A DNA stretch of 64,000 nt from Fragilariopsis cylindrus CCMP1102. Lineage: Eukaryota; Bacillariophyta; Bacillariophyceae; Bacillariales; Bacillariaceae. The stretch is taken from contig FMBT01000302.1 in the NCBI GenBank assembly GCA_900095095.1, forward strand, positions 496,001 through 560,000, written 5' to 3'. This document shows positions 25,391-35,796 of this stretch, piece after piece. The position numbers were made by a program, and so were the translations under genes. Position 1 is the first letter of the stretch. The number at the start of each line of letters is the position of its first letter. A model generated the notes under the pieces. The model was not told the DNA's origin. It saw nothing but the letters and a program-made list of their open reading frames with translations, and searched no databases.

Positions 25391-26527
25391 ATGATCTTCC
25401 GCAATTCCGCCATTTTCGCTGCTCTAACTGCCACTCTGTTTGCTGTGGCTGCTTCGGAGGCATTGGATCCAACATCATTAAATGGTGAATCATTTAAGAT
25501 TACATTAGTTGAAGCTGACGGATTTGTTAATTCGGAAGAAGCTGATGGCGAATTTTCAGGATATATTATTGATATGATTGAAAGTGTTGCCAAGAAGGCT
25601 GGATTTGAATACGACCTCCTTCTTCCAAGTGGATATGGTGATAATTGTCCATCCGTCCTCGATGCCAATTATACTCCTGAGGAAGGATCCAATTCAACGA
25701 CTGCCGCTGTTGATCCATACAATGCCGTGTATGCTTCCAGTTATTTATGTGGACAGAATGATGTGATTGGTCCTGGAGATATTCCAGAAGAATCACAAAC
25801 AGATATGTATTGGAGTATGTATTATGTCACAACAAGCCGTCAACTTGCTGGCAAATTTAGTGTTCCCTTCAAACCACCCACACAAGGATTGACAATGTAT
25901 GGAACCCAAACGGGTGTGGGTAGTTTTGGGGATTTGATTAACCAACAAAAAGATGACAAGGTGGGTGCTGCATGTATTGGTGGTAATACAGCATATGCGG
26001 CATGGCTCGCGAATGCTCTTCCGGATTTACAAACAATTGAAATTGAAAATACGGAAGCCGCTGCCGATGAAGCATTAGAAAGTGGCAAATGTACTGTGAT
26101 TATTAATGCAGAACATGCTGCCTTAAAATTTGTACATTCACATTTCCTCAAGGGTGGATGTAAGATTGATGGCAAACCTGTTGGTATTATTGGTGAAGGT
26201 CTTCAATATGGATTAACACAAATGGCAATTGGATTCAATGACAATGTCCCGGAAGATACAATTCGTGTCATCTCCTATTGGATGAATGATTTAATGACAT
26301 GTGCCCCGAATGATGAAGATTGTGGTGGTAGTTTGTATGCATCATGGTTAGGCAAATTTGGTACTAGTGATTCATGTGGATATGTGAGTGATCCTGTTCC
26401 CGATAATGTAGAATTTTTACCTTCCGATATGAGTGGTAGCAGTGTAATTACTACTGCTGCTACTACTATTGTTGCTGGATCTGTTACTGCCTTCGCCGCC
26501 ATTGTCGGAGGAGGACTACTTGCCTAA
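25391..26527 (+). CDS. Secreted periplasmic-binding-like protein, probably GPI-anchored
   Basis: A 378-residue single-exon protein. Residues 1-24 form a signal peptide ending at ASEALD. Residues about 34-330 resemble the type 2 periplasmic-binding fold (SBP_bac_3 / ionotropic-receptor ligand domain): FKITLVEADGF opens the first beta strand, GYIIDMIESVAKKAGFEYDLLLPSG the helix-strand pair, and the later GAACIGGNTAYAAWLANALP and ALESGKCTVIINAEHAALKF fit the second lobe. The last 30 residues are small and hydrophobic (TIVAGSVTAFAAIVGGGLLA) after a DMSGSS stretch, as in GPI-anchor signals. There are no channel helices. It may bind an extracellular solute at the cell surface; the ligand is unknown. 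Intact, with a CA repeat just upstream and TAA/TA microsatellites just downstream. Confidence 0.75.
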   Translation: MIFRNSAIFAALTATLFAVAASEALDPTSLNGESFKITLVEADGFVNSEEADGEFSGYIIDMIESVAKKAGFEYDLLLPSGYGDNCPSVLDANYTPEEGSNSTTAAVDPYNAVYASSYLCGQNDVIGPGDIPEESQTDMYWSMYYVTTSRQLAGKFSVPFKPPTQGLTMYGTQTGVGSFGDLINQQKDDKVGAACIGGNTAYAAWLANALPDLQTIEIENTEAAADEALESGKCTVIINAEHAALKFVHSHFLKGGCKIDGKPVGIIGEGLQYGLTQMAIGFNDNVPEDTIRVISYWMNDLMTCAPNDEDCGGSLYASWLGKFGTSDSCGYVSDPVPDNVEFLPSDMSGSSVITTAATTIVAGSVTAFAAIVGGGLLA

Positions 26528-26576
26528 TATAATAATAATAATAATAATAATAATAGTCCTACTACATACATAAACA

Positions 26577-26612
<36 letters not shown>
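26526..26612. repeat. (TAA)n and (TA)n microsatellites
   Basis: A trinucleotide taa array (about 26526-26556) starts at the stop codon of the solute-binding gene, followed by a ta array at about 26577-26612. Both lie in the 3' region; simple-sequence, no further role seen. Confidence 0.9.
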
Positions 26613-26613
<1 letters not shown>

Positions 26614-27054
26614 AATGATCCAACTATACTGTAGATTACCACTATCACAGTCACAATCCGTCTTCTATTACTTCCTTTCTTGTATCGTCGAATTTGTATA
26701 TGGACAGTAGTATTCACAAGCCAGCCACAGAATAGTAGTAGTGTGATTTGATGTAGCATAGCAGAATACAATATGTAGACTATTATCAATAGAAGCAACA
26801 ACAACAACGATGCATTTTTCTTTTCGAATTTCTTCAAGACTAGATATAAATATAAACTATGTATCTTTGATTTTCAAAGCAACGAGCGCCAAGTAATCCC
26901 CGTAGTCTACACTCTTAAAGGATAAGAAGATAACTTAAATGGATCGGATCTCTATTTTACTTTTCCCCTATAGGAATGTCGTCGACAAGTAGTCTGTCTC
27001 GAATTTTTAAAATTCAATGGCCTTTAAAACAATATATGTAGTATCCCTCCCCCC
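26613..27054. other. Convergent 3' spacer
   Basis: AT-rich spacer between the solute-binding gene (+) and the modular surface protein (-). No gene is seen. Confidence 0.4.
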
Positions 27055-29841
27055 TCACAGAAATATCAGGTGGCATGTGATAATTCCAAAAATGGTAACA
27101 ATAAGTAAGAAATCCACATTATTATTGGTTGACAACAACGATTGATGACGACGACGAGGAGGAGCAGCAGCAGATGAGACTATTACCTCCGAGGAATTCA
27201 AACATCCATATGGTGTCGTCCATACATGATCAGATACTGCCAATTCAGCTTTACGTACTATATGATTCAACAGTACACCATTCCTACTAACATTGTATGT
27301 TGAATTAATAAGTGGAAATCCTTCACCATCACCAACATCATACATCAATTCCAATCCTAAACAATAATCTTTTGGTACACATTGTACTATTGTATATGCT
27401 TGATCAAAAAGGTATGTATGACCAAAATAATCAACATCACGAATATAATATATACGATTCCAATAATCATCCCACCATCGACCAACGAAAACAAAATCAA
27501 AAAAATTTGCACTTAAACTTTTATCAATAATACCATCTTTTGTTTTAATTGTATAAAAATCAAATTGGAATAATGATTCGTTCATTGGATTGCATACATT
27601 ATTATTATTGTTGTTGTTGTTGTTCCTATTATCATCATTCGTAGTAGTATTGATCGTAGCTACTTCATCGTTGTAGCTACTACTACTAGAATGGTTGACC
27701 GATGATGGATTATGATTACAAGATCGTCCCATAAGTGTGTTCTCATAGTGATGAGGCCACATTCCACCAGTTAGAAGATCGTATTCATTTTTCGGTGCTT
27801 CTCCATCCTCTCCATCATTATCGTCATCTCCTAACCAATAAAAAGCGTGTCGGTATGTCACATCATTCAATTTTATCTGATAAGGGTCCGATTCGACCAC
27901 TCTTATTACTTTTTTCGTAATTTTTGCAGTAGTGCTATTAGTAGTAGTATCAGTGTCAGCATCATTACCATTAATAATGTTGCCGTCGTAGTCTTCTACA
28001 ATCTCCTCCCCATCATCATCATCATCACCATCATCGATATAGATTTTGAATGATAAACAATGTACCCGCTCGATAGGAATACATTTCCGGACATGAATTG
28101 GTAAGATTTTCTTAACATCTGCGATATTAGAGGCACCATAATTGTCACTACCCCCCTCATAAACCGAATAATCGTGATATTGATGTTTCTGCCACAAATT
28201 GCGACCGCGTTGTTTTCGACGAAGAAAGCGAATGGAGTCATCGTCATCGTCGTTGTCGTCGTTAGTGGACGAATCGTTGTTGGGTGATTCTTCGTCACTT
28301 ATAATATCAACCGAATCATAAAATTCTTCCGCATTATCTTTACCAATATCGTCAGCGTAGTATTGATAATATCCAGGTTGACTATTCATTGGTATAAAAT
28401 TTCCTGCACTGGAGTTGTATATATGAGTACGTGGCAATGTACCATTTAAGATCACATAATTGTTGTCGTCATCATCGTCATCACCATCACCGATTCGATC
28501 ACGCAATTCCCAATTTAAATTCTGTTGACTATACGGTCGATATAAAAAGAAATCAAACGGGACTTGTACTTCTTGTTGATGACTACTTTCTTCTTCTTTG
28601 TTTAGACAATTGTAGGATCGGACACAAAGATCGTCTTCGTTATTGCCTGTCGTTCCTAACGGTACACTAACGAATTGAAAGGAAACTTCATCTCGTAAAA
28701 CAATTCCATTATATCTTAACCGAAAAGAAGGAGATATGTATGATAAGGGATCCCAATGATTATTTGTTGCTAAAAAGAATTCATAACATTTATTAGTAGC
28801 AGTCGATAGATGGTCTGTGTTGCTGTTGCTGTTGTCGGTATCAATATATTTTCCATTCTCATCAACAAAGCTGGTATGATCCAGACAAATTGTTTCACGG
28901 ATTAAACGTTGTGTTGGATAATTACAATTATAACCACATCCAAATACTGTTATTCTATCTATTAGATCATGATCATTGGGGTGCTGTTCATTGGTATTTG
29001 TTGTCATTACTGTCCAGTATGGTGATGTTACAACTTCTCCTGTCCAATAATCAAATTCTAATAGGGATTGTTGTTTTTGATTTTGACCTTGACCTTGACG
29101 ATTCGGTGATGATGATAATGATAATGGGCAGCTAGATTGACAAGCAGCATAAGCACCATCATCCAATATAGTTCCTTCAATTTGTGTAAAGGTAATAGAA
29201 TCACTGGCAAAAAAATATGGAAACTTTTTTCCTTCACGATACAAAACACCAGGAATAATAGAAGTCCTTGATGATGATATTGTTGTTGTATTATTACTAC
29301 TTGTTGTTGCTGTACCATTGTCCAACAAATCATCATTGTTATTACTGTTTGCAGTAGTGCTAGTGTTAGTATTAGTATTGTGATACATTGTTACAGAATA
29401 ATCACTGGAATGTATTTTTGATATTCCTACCATCAAACAAACATTATTTGGAACACACGTTCGAAGACCATTCTGTGATAATTCATATGCTTCTGCCATA
29501 GTAAGATATTTTTCATAATAATTATCCGGATTGTCATTATTGCTGTAGGAGTCGACATTGCCTACTTCGTCTTTGTTGTTGCTGTCGATTATTATCCGTC
29601 GTCCTGTCTTTGCTGCATATACTATAATAGAAACATCACTGGTATCAAAAAGATTAAAAATATTTCCTGCTAATTTTGATGTATTGAATTTGTCACCATA
29701 ATAACCAAGAGGAAAACCAGGTGGTTCATAATCTGCGAAATCAATATTAAATCGTATAATTAAAAGAGAGTATCCAATAATACTTTCACATTCGTCTTCT
29801 TCTTGCTTATCTTCGTTATTATTATCATCGTTGGTGGACAT
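27055..29841 (-). CDS. Large Cys-containing modular protein with C-terminal hydrophobic tail
   Basis: A 928-residue single ORF with no recognised named family. It is built from repeated modules, about four: each has a region like FDYWTGEVVTSPYW or FDFYTIKTK, a Cys pair such as CVPNNVCLMVGIS, CYEFFLATNNHWD or CVPKDYCLGLELMYDVGDGEGFP, and a Tyr-rich strand with NGV or NGIVL. The second half of each module resembles the C-X-F-X-I-X-D-X-X-G-D-G pattern of secreted diatom proteins. Acidic runs of Asp and Asn separate modules, and basic RRKQRGRN near residue 550 could be a processing site. The last 20 residues (DFLLIVTIFGIITCHLIFL) suggest a membrane or GPI anchor. The N-terminus lacks a signal peptide, so an upstream exon may be missing. 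Cell-surface role is inferred. Confidence 0.65.
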   Translation of the reverse strand: MSTNDDNNNEDKQEEDECESIIGYSLLIIRFNIDFADYEPPGFPLGYYGDKFNTSKLAGNIFNLFDTSDVSIIVYAAKTGRRIIIDSNNKDEVGNVDSYSNNDNPDNYYEKYLTMAEAYELSQNGLRTCVPNNVCLMVGISKIHSSDYSVTMYHNTNTNTSTTANSNNNDDLLDNGTATTSSNNTTTISSSRTSIIPGVLYREGKKFPYFFASDSITFTQIEGTILDDGAYAACQSSCPLSLSSSPNRQGQGQNQKQQSLLEFDYWTGEVVTSPYWTVMTTNTNEQHPNDHDLIDRITVFGCGYNCNYPTQRLIRETICLDHTSFVDENGKYIDTDNSNSNTDHLSTATNKCYEFFLATNNHWDPLSYISPSFRLRYNGIVLRDEVSFQFVSVPLGTTGNNEDDLCVRSYNCLNKEEESSHQQEVQVPFDFFLYRPYSQQNLNWELRDRIGDGDDDDDDNNYVILNGTLPRTHIYNSSAGNFIPMNSQPGYYQYYADDIGKDNAEEFYDSVDIISDEESPNNDSSTNDDNDDDDDSIRFLRRKQRGRNLWQKHQYHDYSVYEGGSDNYGASNIADVKKILPIHVRKCIPIERVHCLSFKIYIDDGDDDDDGEEIVEDYDGNIINGNDADTDTTTNSTTAKITKKVIRVVESDPYQIKLNDVTYRHAFYWLGDDDNDGEDGEAPKNEYDLLTGGMWPHHYENTLMGRSCNHNPSSVNHSSSSSYNDEVATINTTTNDDNRNNNNNNNNNVCNPMNESLFQFDFYTIKTKDGIIDKSLSANFFDFVFVGRWWDDYWNRIYYIRDVDYFGHTYLFDQAYTIVQCVPKDYCLGLELMYDVGDGEGFPLINSTYNVSRNGVLLNHIVRKAELAVSDHVWTTPYGCLNSSEVIVSSAAAPPRRRHQSLLSTNNNVDFLLIVTIFGIITCHLIFL

Positions 29842-30916
29842 AACAATAATCTAGTATCTAACTTACTGTAGCAGCAAAATCTTTCCGTTAACGTCTCGGC
29901 TTTTTTTGTTCTTCTTCTTCTGTCCCTTTAAAAGTATCTATGATACGTAAGTTCAGTGCAATTAGCTTACAGTACAATAGTATTAGTTTATATTACACTG
30001 GCAGTACGTGTTGATGTCTGTATAAGTAGGCGACGTTGTGTTTCCGTGTGCGTGCATGAATGGTGTTGTTCTTGTGACTTTTAAAATTCAAAAGATACTT
30101 ACAGTACGACGAGGTAAGCCTCACATATAAAGTACAGTATTACGATGAATGGGGCGGATCGTTTCGCCTCCGTGCCCTGTATTTTTCCGAAGGGTTCGCT
30201 TAACTTTTCTGCCTTCTTCGCTTGCCTTCCGTTTTAGCTAGCAAGTCAGTGGGTCGCGCACAAAACTAATCAAATTAATTAAATTAATTATAAAGGGGGC
30301 GAGGACTAAAAATCATTAAATAATAATTCCCCCCAAGTAAATTCAATTTGTTTTTAAAACAATCAACTTAGATTTTTTTTTACGTCATTACGAATAGTAT
30401 CTTTTAAGGTTTTTCTGTGTCATTAATTCAACATATTAATTAGCCGACAGTACAGTATTGCCGACGACCTACTTGTACCCGTTGTTACTAATACTGTAGC
30501 CTAAATGGCCTAACTCAACTCAACTCAACTAAACTCGCCCTTGCCTCTACGCACACACACACAGACACAGACACACAGACAAACAAACCCACACGTAAAT
30601 AACAAATAGATCGCTGTTACAAAGTAATATAATACAATACGGTAATAATATCAATACTGTTCTGTAGACGCGACAAACGAACGAACGAACAAAACCAAAA
30701 AAGGCAGGTGAATAACAGTGCTGAGTAAGTGGAGCTCAGGGCCTTCCGATAGTTAAAAAAAAAAGCACGAGGTTTTGCGGGTTAAAACAAGGGAACCAAC
30801 AGTCAATCGAAGTGAAGTAACGGAGACATTTCCAAATAAATTAAAATAAAATAAACACAAGGCCCGAATCGAATCGAATCAAATCAAGTCGCAATATTTA
30901 CAAGAAGTAAACATCA
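29842..30916. other. Divergent intergenic region
   Basis: About 1.1 kb between the modular surface gene (-) and the SEC14-like/DUF6824 copy 1 (+). No gene. Simple repeats include ctcaactcaactcaact near 30516, a CA/GACA tract near 30550-30580, and cgaacgaacgaac near 30676. Confidence 0.45.
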
Positions 30917-33010
30917 ATGTCGCAGCTACCTCCTAAGTATAAAGATAATCCAAAGGATGTGGAAGAATTTTTATTGACAACCACCACAACAGGTACACCA
31001 TTAACATATCGGGATGTACGTAATTTTAAAAATGATAACACACAAAATATTGATACACAAATGGATGATTTATTATCCAAAGAACTATTAGGTTTATCAT
31101 TACAAGATAGGAATGCAATTCAGGATGAAATACATGGTGTGCAAACATTAGCACCAGAAGAAACACCTGATATGATTAAAGCTGCATTAAATAATTTATC
31201 AATTGAAATTTCAATGATATCTGATTCTCAAAAGGTGGCATACAATAGGAGTCAAGGAATAACATCATCATCGACATCATCAACAGCAACATCAACATCA
31301 TCATCAACGTCCTATATCAATTCTCCAGATTTTCGTTTGCGATTTTTACGATGTGATTTATTTAATGTGAAGAAGGCGGCATTGCGGATCGTAAATTTTG
31401 TCGATTTAATATTAGAAATATTTGGTGACTTTGCATTACACCGACCAATTCAAATGACAGATTTTAATCGTGACGAATTACAAGTTTTTCGGATTGGGTT
31501 ACAACAATTATTACCCTATAGAGATAGAAGTGGTCGACGTATATTTGCATGTGTTGGTGGATTTGGATTACATACACCATTAATGACAAGAGTAAGTTGT
31601 TTGAGGTTGACGTGTTGAGTGTAGAATTTGGATTTGGATTTAAGTTCCTTGTTACTTTGTAGTTTTGTTGTACCTACCTTCCTTCCGTTCAAGGTTTACG
31701 AAATGAATGATCTAAATTTTATCTCACACACCATCCCTTTCTATACCTATTCTTCTTCCTACTCCTATTCCTCATCTTTATTTTAATTCTATTCTATTTA
31801 GGTCAAAATTCTAATATATACAATGCTTGCTGCATCAGATGATGTTGAAACACAACGTAAGGGTATAACATCTATTGTATGGCCAGGTCGTAAACCAGTT
31901 GCTGGTGATAATGCATCATCCGTTAAATGGGATCGTGTACTATTTATGAAAAGGATATATGAAAATCTACCTATCCGAACATGTTCAATACATTTTTGTT
32001 TACCAGATACACCAGTATTTCAAATTATGAGATCATTAATTGTATTAACAATGCCATCCTATAGACATCGAATGAAATTTCATGTCGGTACGTTTTTATT
32101 TATTACAAAATGTTTTTTTTTTTCTAAACAAAATACTGTATAAATTGTATTTATATTACGTTGTTGTCATACTTGTTGTTTGTTTAAATTTTTTGTTTAT
32201 TTTGGTCTTTTGCTAAAATTTTGTTCTTTTATTCTTCCTAAAAAAATAACTATTAAATTAGGTGAAAATGTTGAACTACAATATACCGTACAGGGATATG
32301 GTATACCGATTGAACTCCTCCCTTTGACTGACACAGGAAATATTAAAACAGCATATCTTAAACAATGGATGAAACTTCGAAGAATCCTTGAGGTTATGAA
32401 AATGACAGAACAAAATAGAAATGAACATGGTCAATTAAAAGAAGAATTTGAAGGCACTACCAATGGAGGTGGTGGTGGTGGTGGTGCTGATGATGTTAGT
32501 GCAAATGCAAATAATGACGATATGAGTGTTATAACAAATACAAGTTTTACATCAAATCTATCAGCAGGTTCACAGGAATCAATTATTGAATGTCCAGGAT
32601 CATTTGATGTTATTTTTCGATCAGGAACGGCCATGGCATGCCATCCTGGTAATGTACGATTCCGATGTTTAATTGAATCAAATCTTGAAAATCCACATGT
32701 AGTATCGCACATGACACAAGCTGAATTGGCAGAACAATTAATCGAGGAAATTGAAATGAAGGGTGGCCGGTTCTTAAGATGGGACACTAGAGGATATTGG
32801 GTAGAAATTAAAGATGGACTGCAAATCCATACGAAGGTTTCATTATCTATCCGTGATTATAAATACAAAACAAAGGCACAACGTAATAGACAAACGAATC
32901 AAAGTTTTACATATTTGTTTCAATGTCAAGATGGTAATCTAAGTAAAAAAAGAAAAACAAATGATTTTCAACAACAGCAGCAACAACTTCTTCGGCAACA
33001 GCAGAGATAG
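30917..33010 (+). CDS. SEC14-like/DUF6824 protein, copy 1 (three exons)
   Basis: Exons 30917-31591, 31802-32087 and 32262-33010 join with phases 0 and 1 to 569 residues. The N-terminal half resembles a CRAL-TRIO/SEC14 lipid-binding domain: FRLRFLRCDLFNVKKAALR, then LPYRDRSGRRIF. The C-terminal half is DUF6824, a domain abundant in diatoms, marked by CHPGNVRFRCLIE, GGRFLRW and the KVSLSIRDYKYK end. A Gly run and Asn-rich linker sit between CRAL-TRIO-like and DUF6824 parts, and the tail is Gln-rich after a basic KKRKTND patch that could act in nuclear import. Function is unknown; a lipid-linked regulator is a guess. A paralogue lies tail-to-tail downstream (33134-35287). Confidence 0.82.
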
Positions 33011-33133
33011 ATACCTCTATTTTAACAATTAAAATTTTAAAATTATGTTTATTTTATACAAATGAAAAACAATTATCTGTTGTTGCTATTCTTAATATAC
33101 TTAGAACATTTTTAAGCAAGCTTGTTGGTACCA

Positions 33134-35287
33134 TTAGTTGGTACCATTAGTTGACAACTTTCTCTTTTTACCATCCTGATTTTGAAACAAGGAGGTGCTA
33201 CTGTTACATATCTGTCTATTTTGCTTTGCAATTTTTCTACTCTTGAAGTCCCGAACGGCAACTGCTACCTTAGCATGAACATACGATTTACCATTAAATT
33301 CTGTCCACCAGCCTCTACTATCCCACTGCAGGAATCTTTATTATAAAAATAACCATGTGTTGTAATTGTGATTGTGATTGCGATTGCGATTCATTCGGTT
33401 GAAAAAGTAATAATTGAAAACAAAAAACAATTATTGTAAGACAAAAATCAATACTGCAAGGTTACGTAAATAGTACAGTATAATGAACAAAACAAGGTCA
33501 TAACAAAAATAACTAGAATACAACTCAACACAACACAACACAACTCAACTCAACTCAACTCACCTTCCTCCTCTATTTTTAACTTCATCGATGATAGATC
33601 TAATAACTGCCATTTTTCCGACCTGTGATGCAATGGAATGTTCATACTGCTTTGATTCCATTAAATTTTGAAACATAGCATTACCAGGATGACAGATCAA
33701 TGTTGTTCCTGCACGAAATATTACATCAGTAGATCCTGGACATTCAATCATTATTGGAAAACTATTGTTGTTTGCTGCTCCACCACTACTATTTTCACCA
33801 TAATCTCCACCACCATTTATAATAATCTGTTGTTGTTTAGCCTTCATACCATCTAAGGTATCTCGTAATCGTATCCATTGTTTCCAATACGTTGTCTTAA
33901 TGGTTCCGGTATTGGTAATAGGAACGAGTTCAATTGGTATACCATAACTTTTTACCGTATATCGTAGTTCTATCTCTTCACCTATAATATTCATACCGGT
34001 ATAACGGTATCACACAAAATAATTATAACAACAACAACAAACACATAAGAAACGTAACTCAATTAGTACGGTAGGGACAAACTCCAAGAAACAAAAGTGA
34101 ATCGGCATATAACTTCACTTTTAAACCGCACGTACCAACATGGAATTTTAATCGTTGTTTGTGACAGGATGACATTGCTAATGCCATTAAAGATCTTAAT
34201 AAATGAAAATGCGGTTTATCTGGTAAACAAAAATGATGGGAACATATACGTAATGGTAATGCATCATAAATTATTGATAAATTTGTAGTAGCATCTTCAC
34301 TTGTTGGGAATAATGACGGTACTGCAATATCAGAATTAAAATATGCCATCCAAGCTAATGATATAACACCCTTCCTTTGACTTTCAACATTATCAGACAT
34401 TGCATAGAATAAATATAAAGCAATTTTCATCTACAAGTACAAATACAATTAATTGTATATTATGCGAAAACAACAGGGGGGAAAATACAAAGAAGTACAT
34501 GTTGTATTAGAAAGATGTAGTACAAGAAACAGCAGTAGCAGCAATAATAGCAACAACAACAACAACAACAACAACACCACCAAAGAAGAAAGAACAGGAA
34601 TCGAATCGAAAAAAAATCCAAAACGAACGAACGTACTCTTTCTTTTGTATTACTTGAACTCAAAGTAAAATCACCAACCCAACAACAAATTGGTCGTCCA
34701 CTTTTATCTCTATAGGGAAAAATTTGTATCTGTCCTGTTTTTAATAATTGTAATTCTGATTTTGTAAAATCATGTATTTGTATTGGTCTGATTAGTGCAT
34801 AGTCACCATAAAATTCCAATAGAGCATTTAAAAATTTACACATCCGAACTGCTGCTTTTTTAGCACTAAAAAATTCACATCGTAAAAAACGTAAACGAAA
34901 ATTATCGGTATTCACATATGTTGTTGTGTTTGTGTTATCTCCTCCTCCTTGTGATATCAGTTGTTGACTTTTTTGGTAGGCAATTACTAATGATGATGAT
35001 GATGACGAAGAATCACCATCACCAGTATTTGACATTGTATTTGGACGACTCACTAATAGATTAAGTTCGATTGCAAGTCTTGTAAGTTCTACATCAATTA
35101 ATTCAGGTGTTTCGTCACGTGCTAATGTATGCACACCATGTATTTCTTCATCTATTGCATTCCGATCTTTAAATGACAATTGAAGTAATTCTTTTGATAA
35201 TAAATCATCTACAACTCTTGGATCAATATCATGTTCAAATTTATTATTATTGTGCGACGACGACGGTGGTGGAGAATAGGGTGTCAT
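33134..35287 (-). CDS. SEC14-like/DUF6824 protein, copy 2 (four exons)
   Basis: Inverted paralogue of the previous gene. Exons 34637-35287, 34136-34430, 33564-33981 and 33134-33335 join in frame to 521 residues. Introns 1 and 2 sit at the same places and phases (0 and 1) as in copy 1; a third intron (33336-33563, phase 2) splits GGR from FLQW, where copy 1 is uninterrupted. Shared landmarks are DDLLSKELLQLSFKDRNAI, FRLRFLRCEFFSAKKAA, PYRDKSGRP, CHPGNAMFQNLME and KVAVAVRDFKSRK. The tail is short and basic (GKKRKLSTNGTN) without the Gln run. The extra intron holds CAACT and GATTGC simple repeats. The two stop codons are 126 bp apart, so transcripts may overlap. Confidence 0.82.
33524..33562. 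repeat. (CAACA)n/(CAACT)n simple repeat inside an intron
   Basis: Pentamer tract acaacacaacacaactcaactcaact at the donor side of intron 3 of the DUF6824 copy 2 gene. Similar pentamer tracts lie near 30516 and in intron 1 of the phosphate transporter (13441-13466). Confidence 0.85.
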
Positions 35288-35796
35288 TGTTTACTGCTTC
35301 TAGTGGTCCTACTTGTTTTGTTCCTAGTAACGATTCTTTGATGAAATAATAATATGTACTGTACGTTGATGTCTCTGCTATGTATGTTTAAATTGTGCTT
35401 CTAAAACAGAACTATTCGCTCTACTGTACTACGCAGTATTCGCGGATGCATACTGGAATGTTGGTTACAGAAAGGAAACGTATCAAGACTTACTTAATCA
35501 CGGACAATATTATTTCGGCGACTTAACTGTTTTAACTAGTAAAAAGTTGAAGCAAATCATATCGGCAATGATAGCTGAGTCCAAAATTTTAAAAGTACGT
35601 ACATACTTTACGTACATACTTTTAGTATTGTAAAACACGAACAAGCATGATATATAGAATGTTTTTGTTCTTACAAAAATGAAAAAATGAATAACCATCC
35701 AATCGATGCAGTTATGTAGACTTTTGATTTACTAGAACGACCCTTTGTATCGAATAGAAGCGATGTCATCTAAGCCTCTTCCAATATAAAGCCTAA
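35288..35796. other. Intergenic spacer
   Basis: Between the DUF6824 copy 2 start and the kinase 3' end, both on the minus strand. No gene; a direct repeat of acgtacatactt occurs near 35595-35630. Confidence 0.45.

Noticed and set aside
25381-26502. Minus-strand ORFs opposite the solute-binding gene
   Set aside because: They mirror the codon structure of the plus-strand gene and have no domain features.
30755-30790. Third copy of the 49 bp element (text gcacgaggttttgcggg)
   Set aside because: Only about 15 bases are similar and the rest does not match; probably chance.
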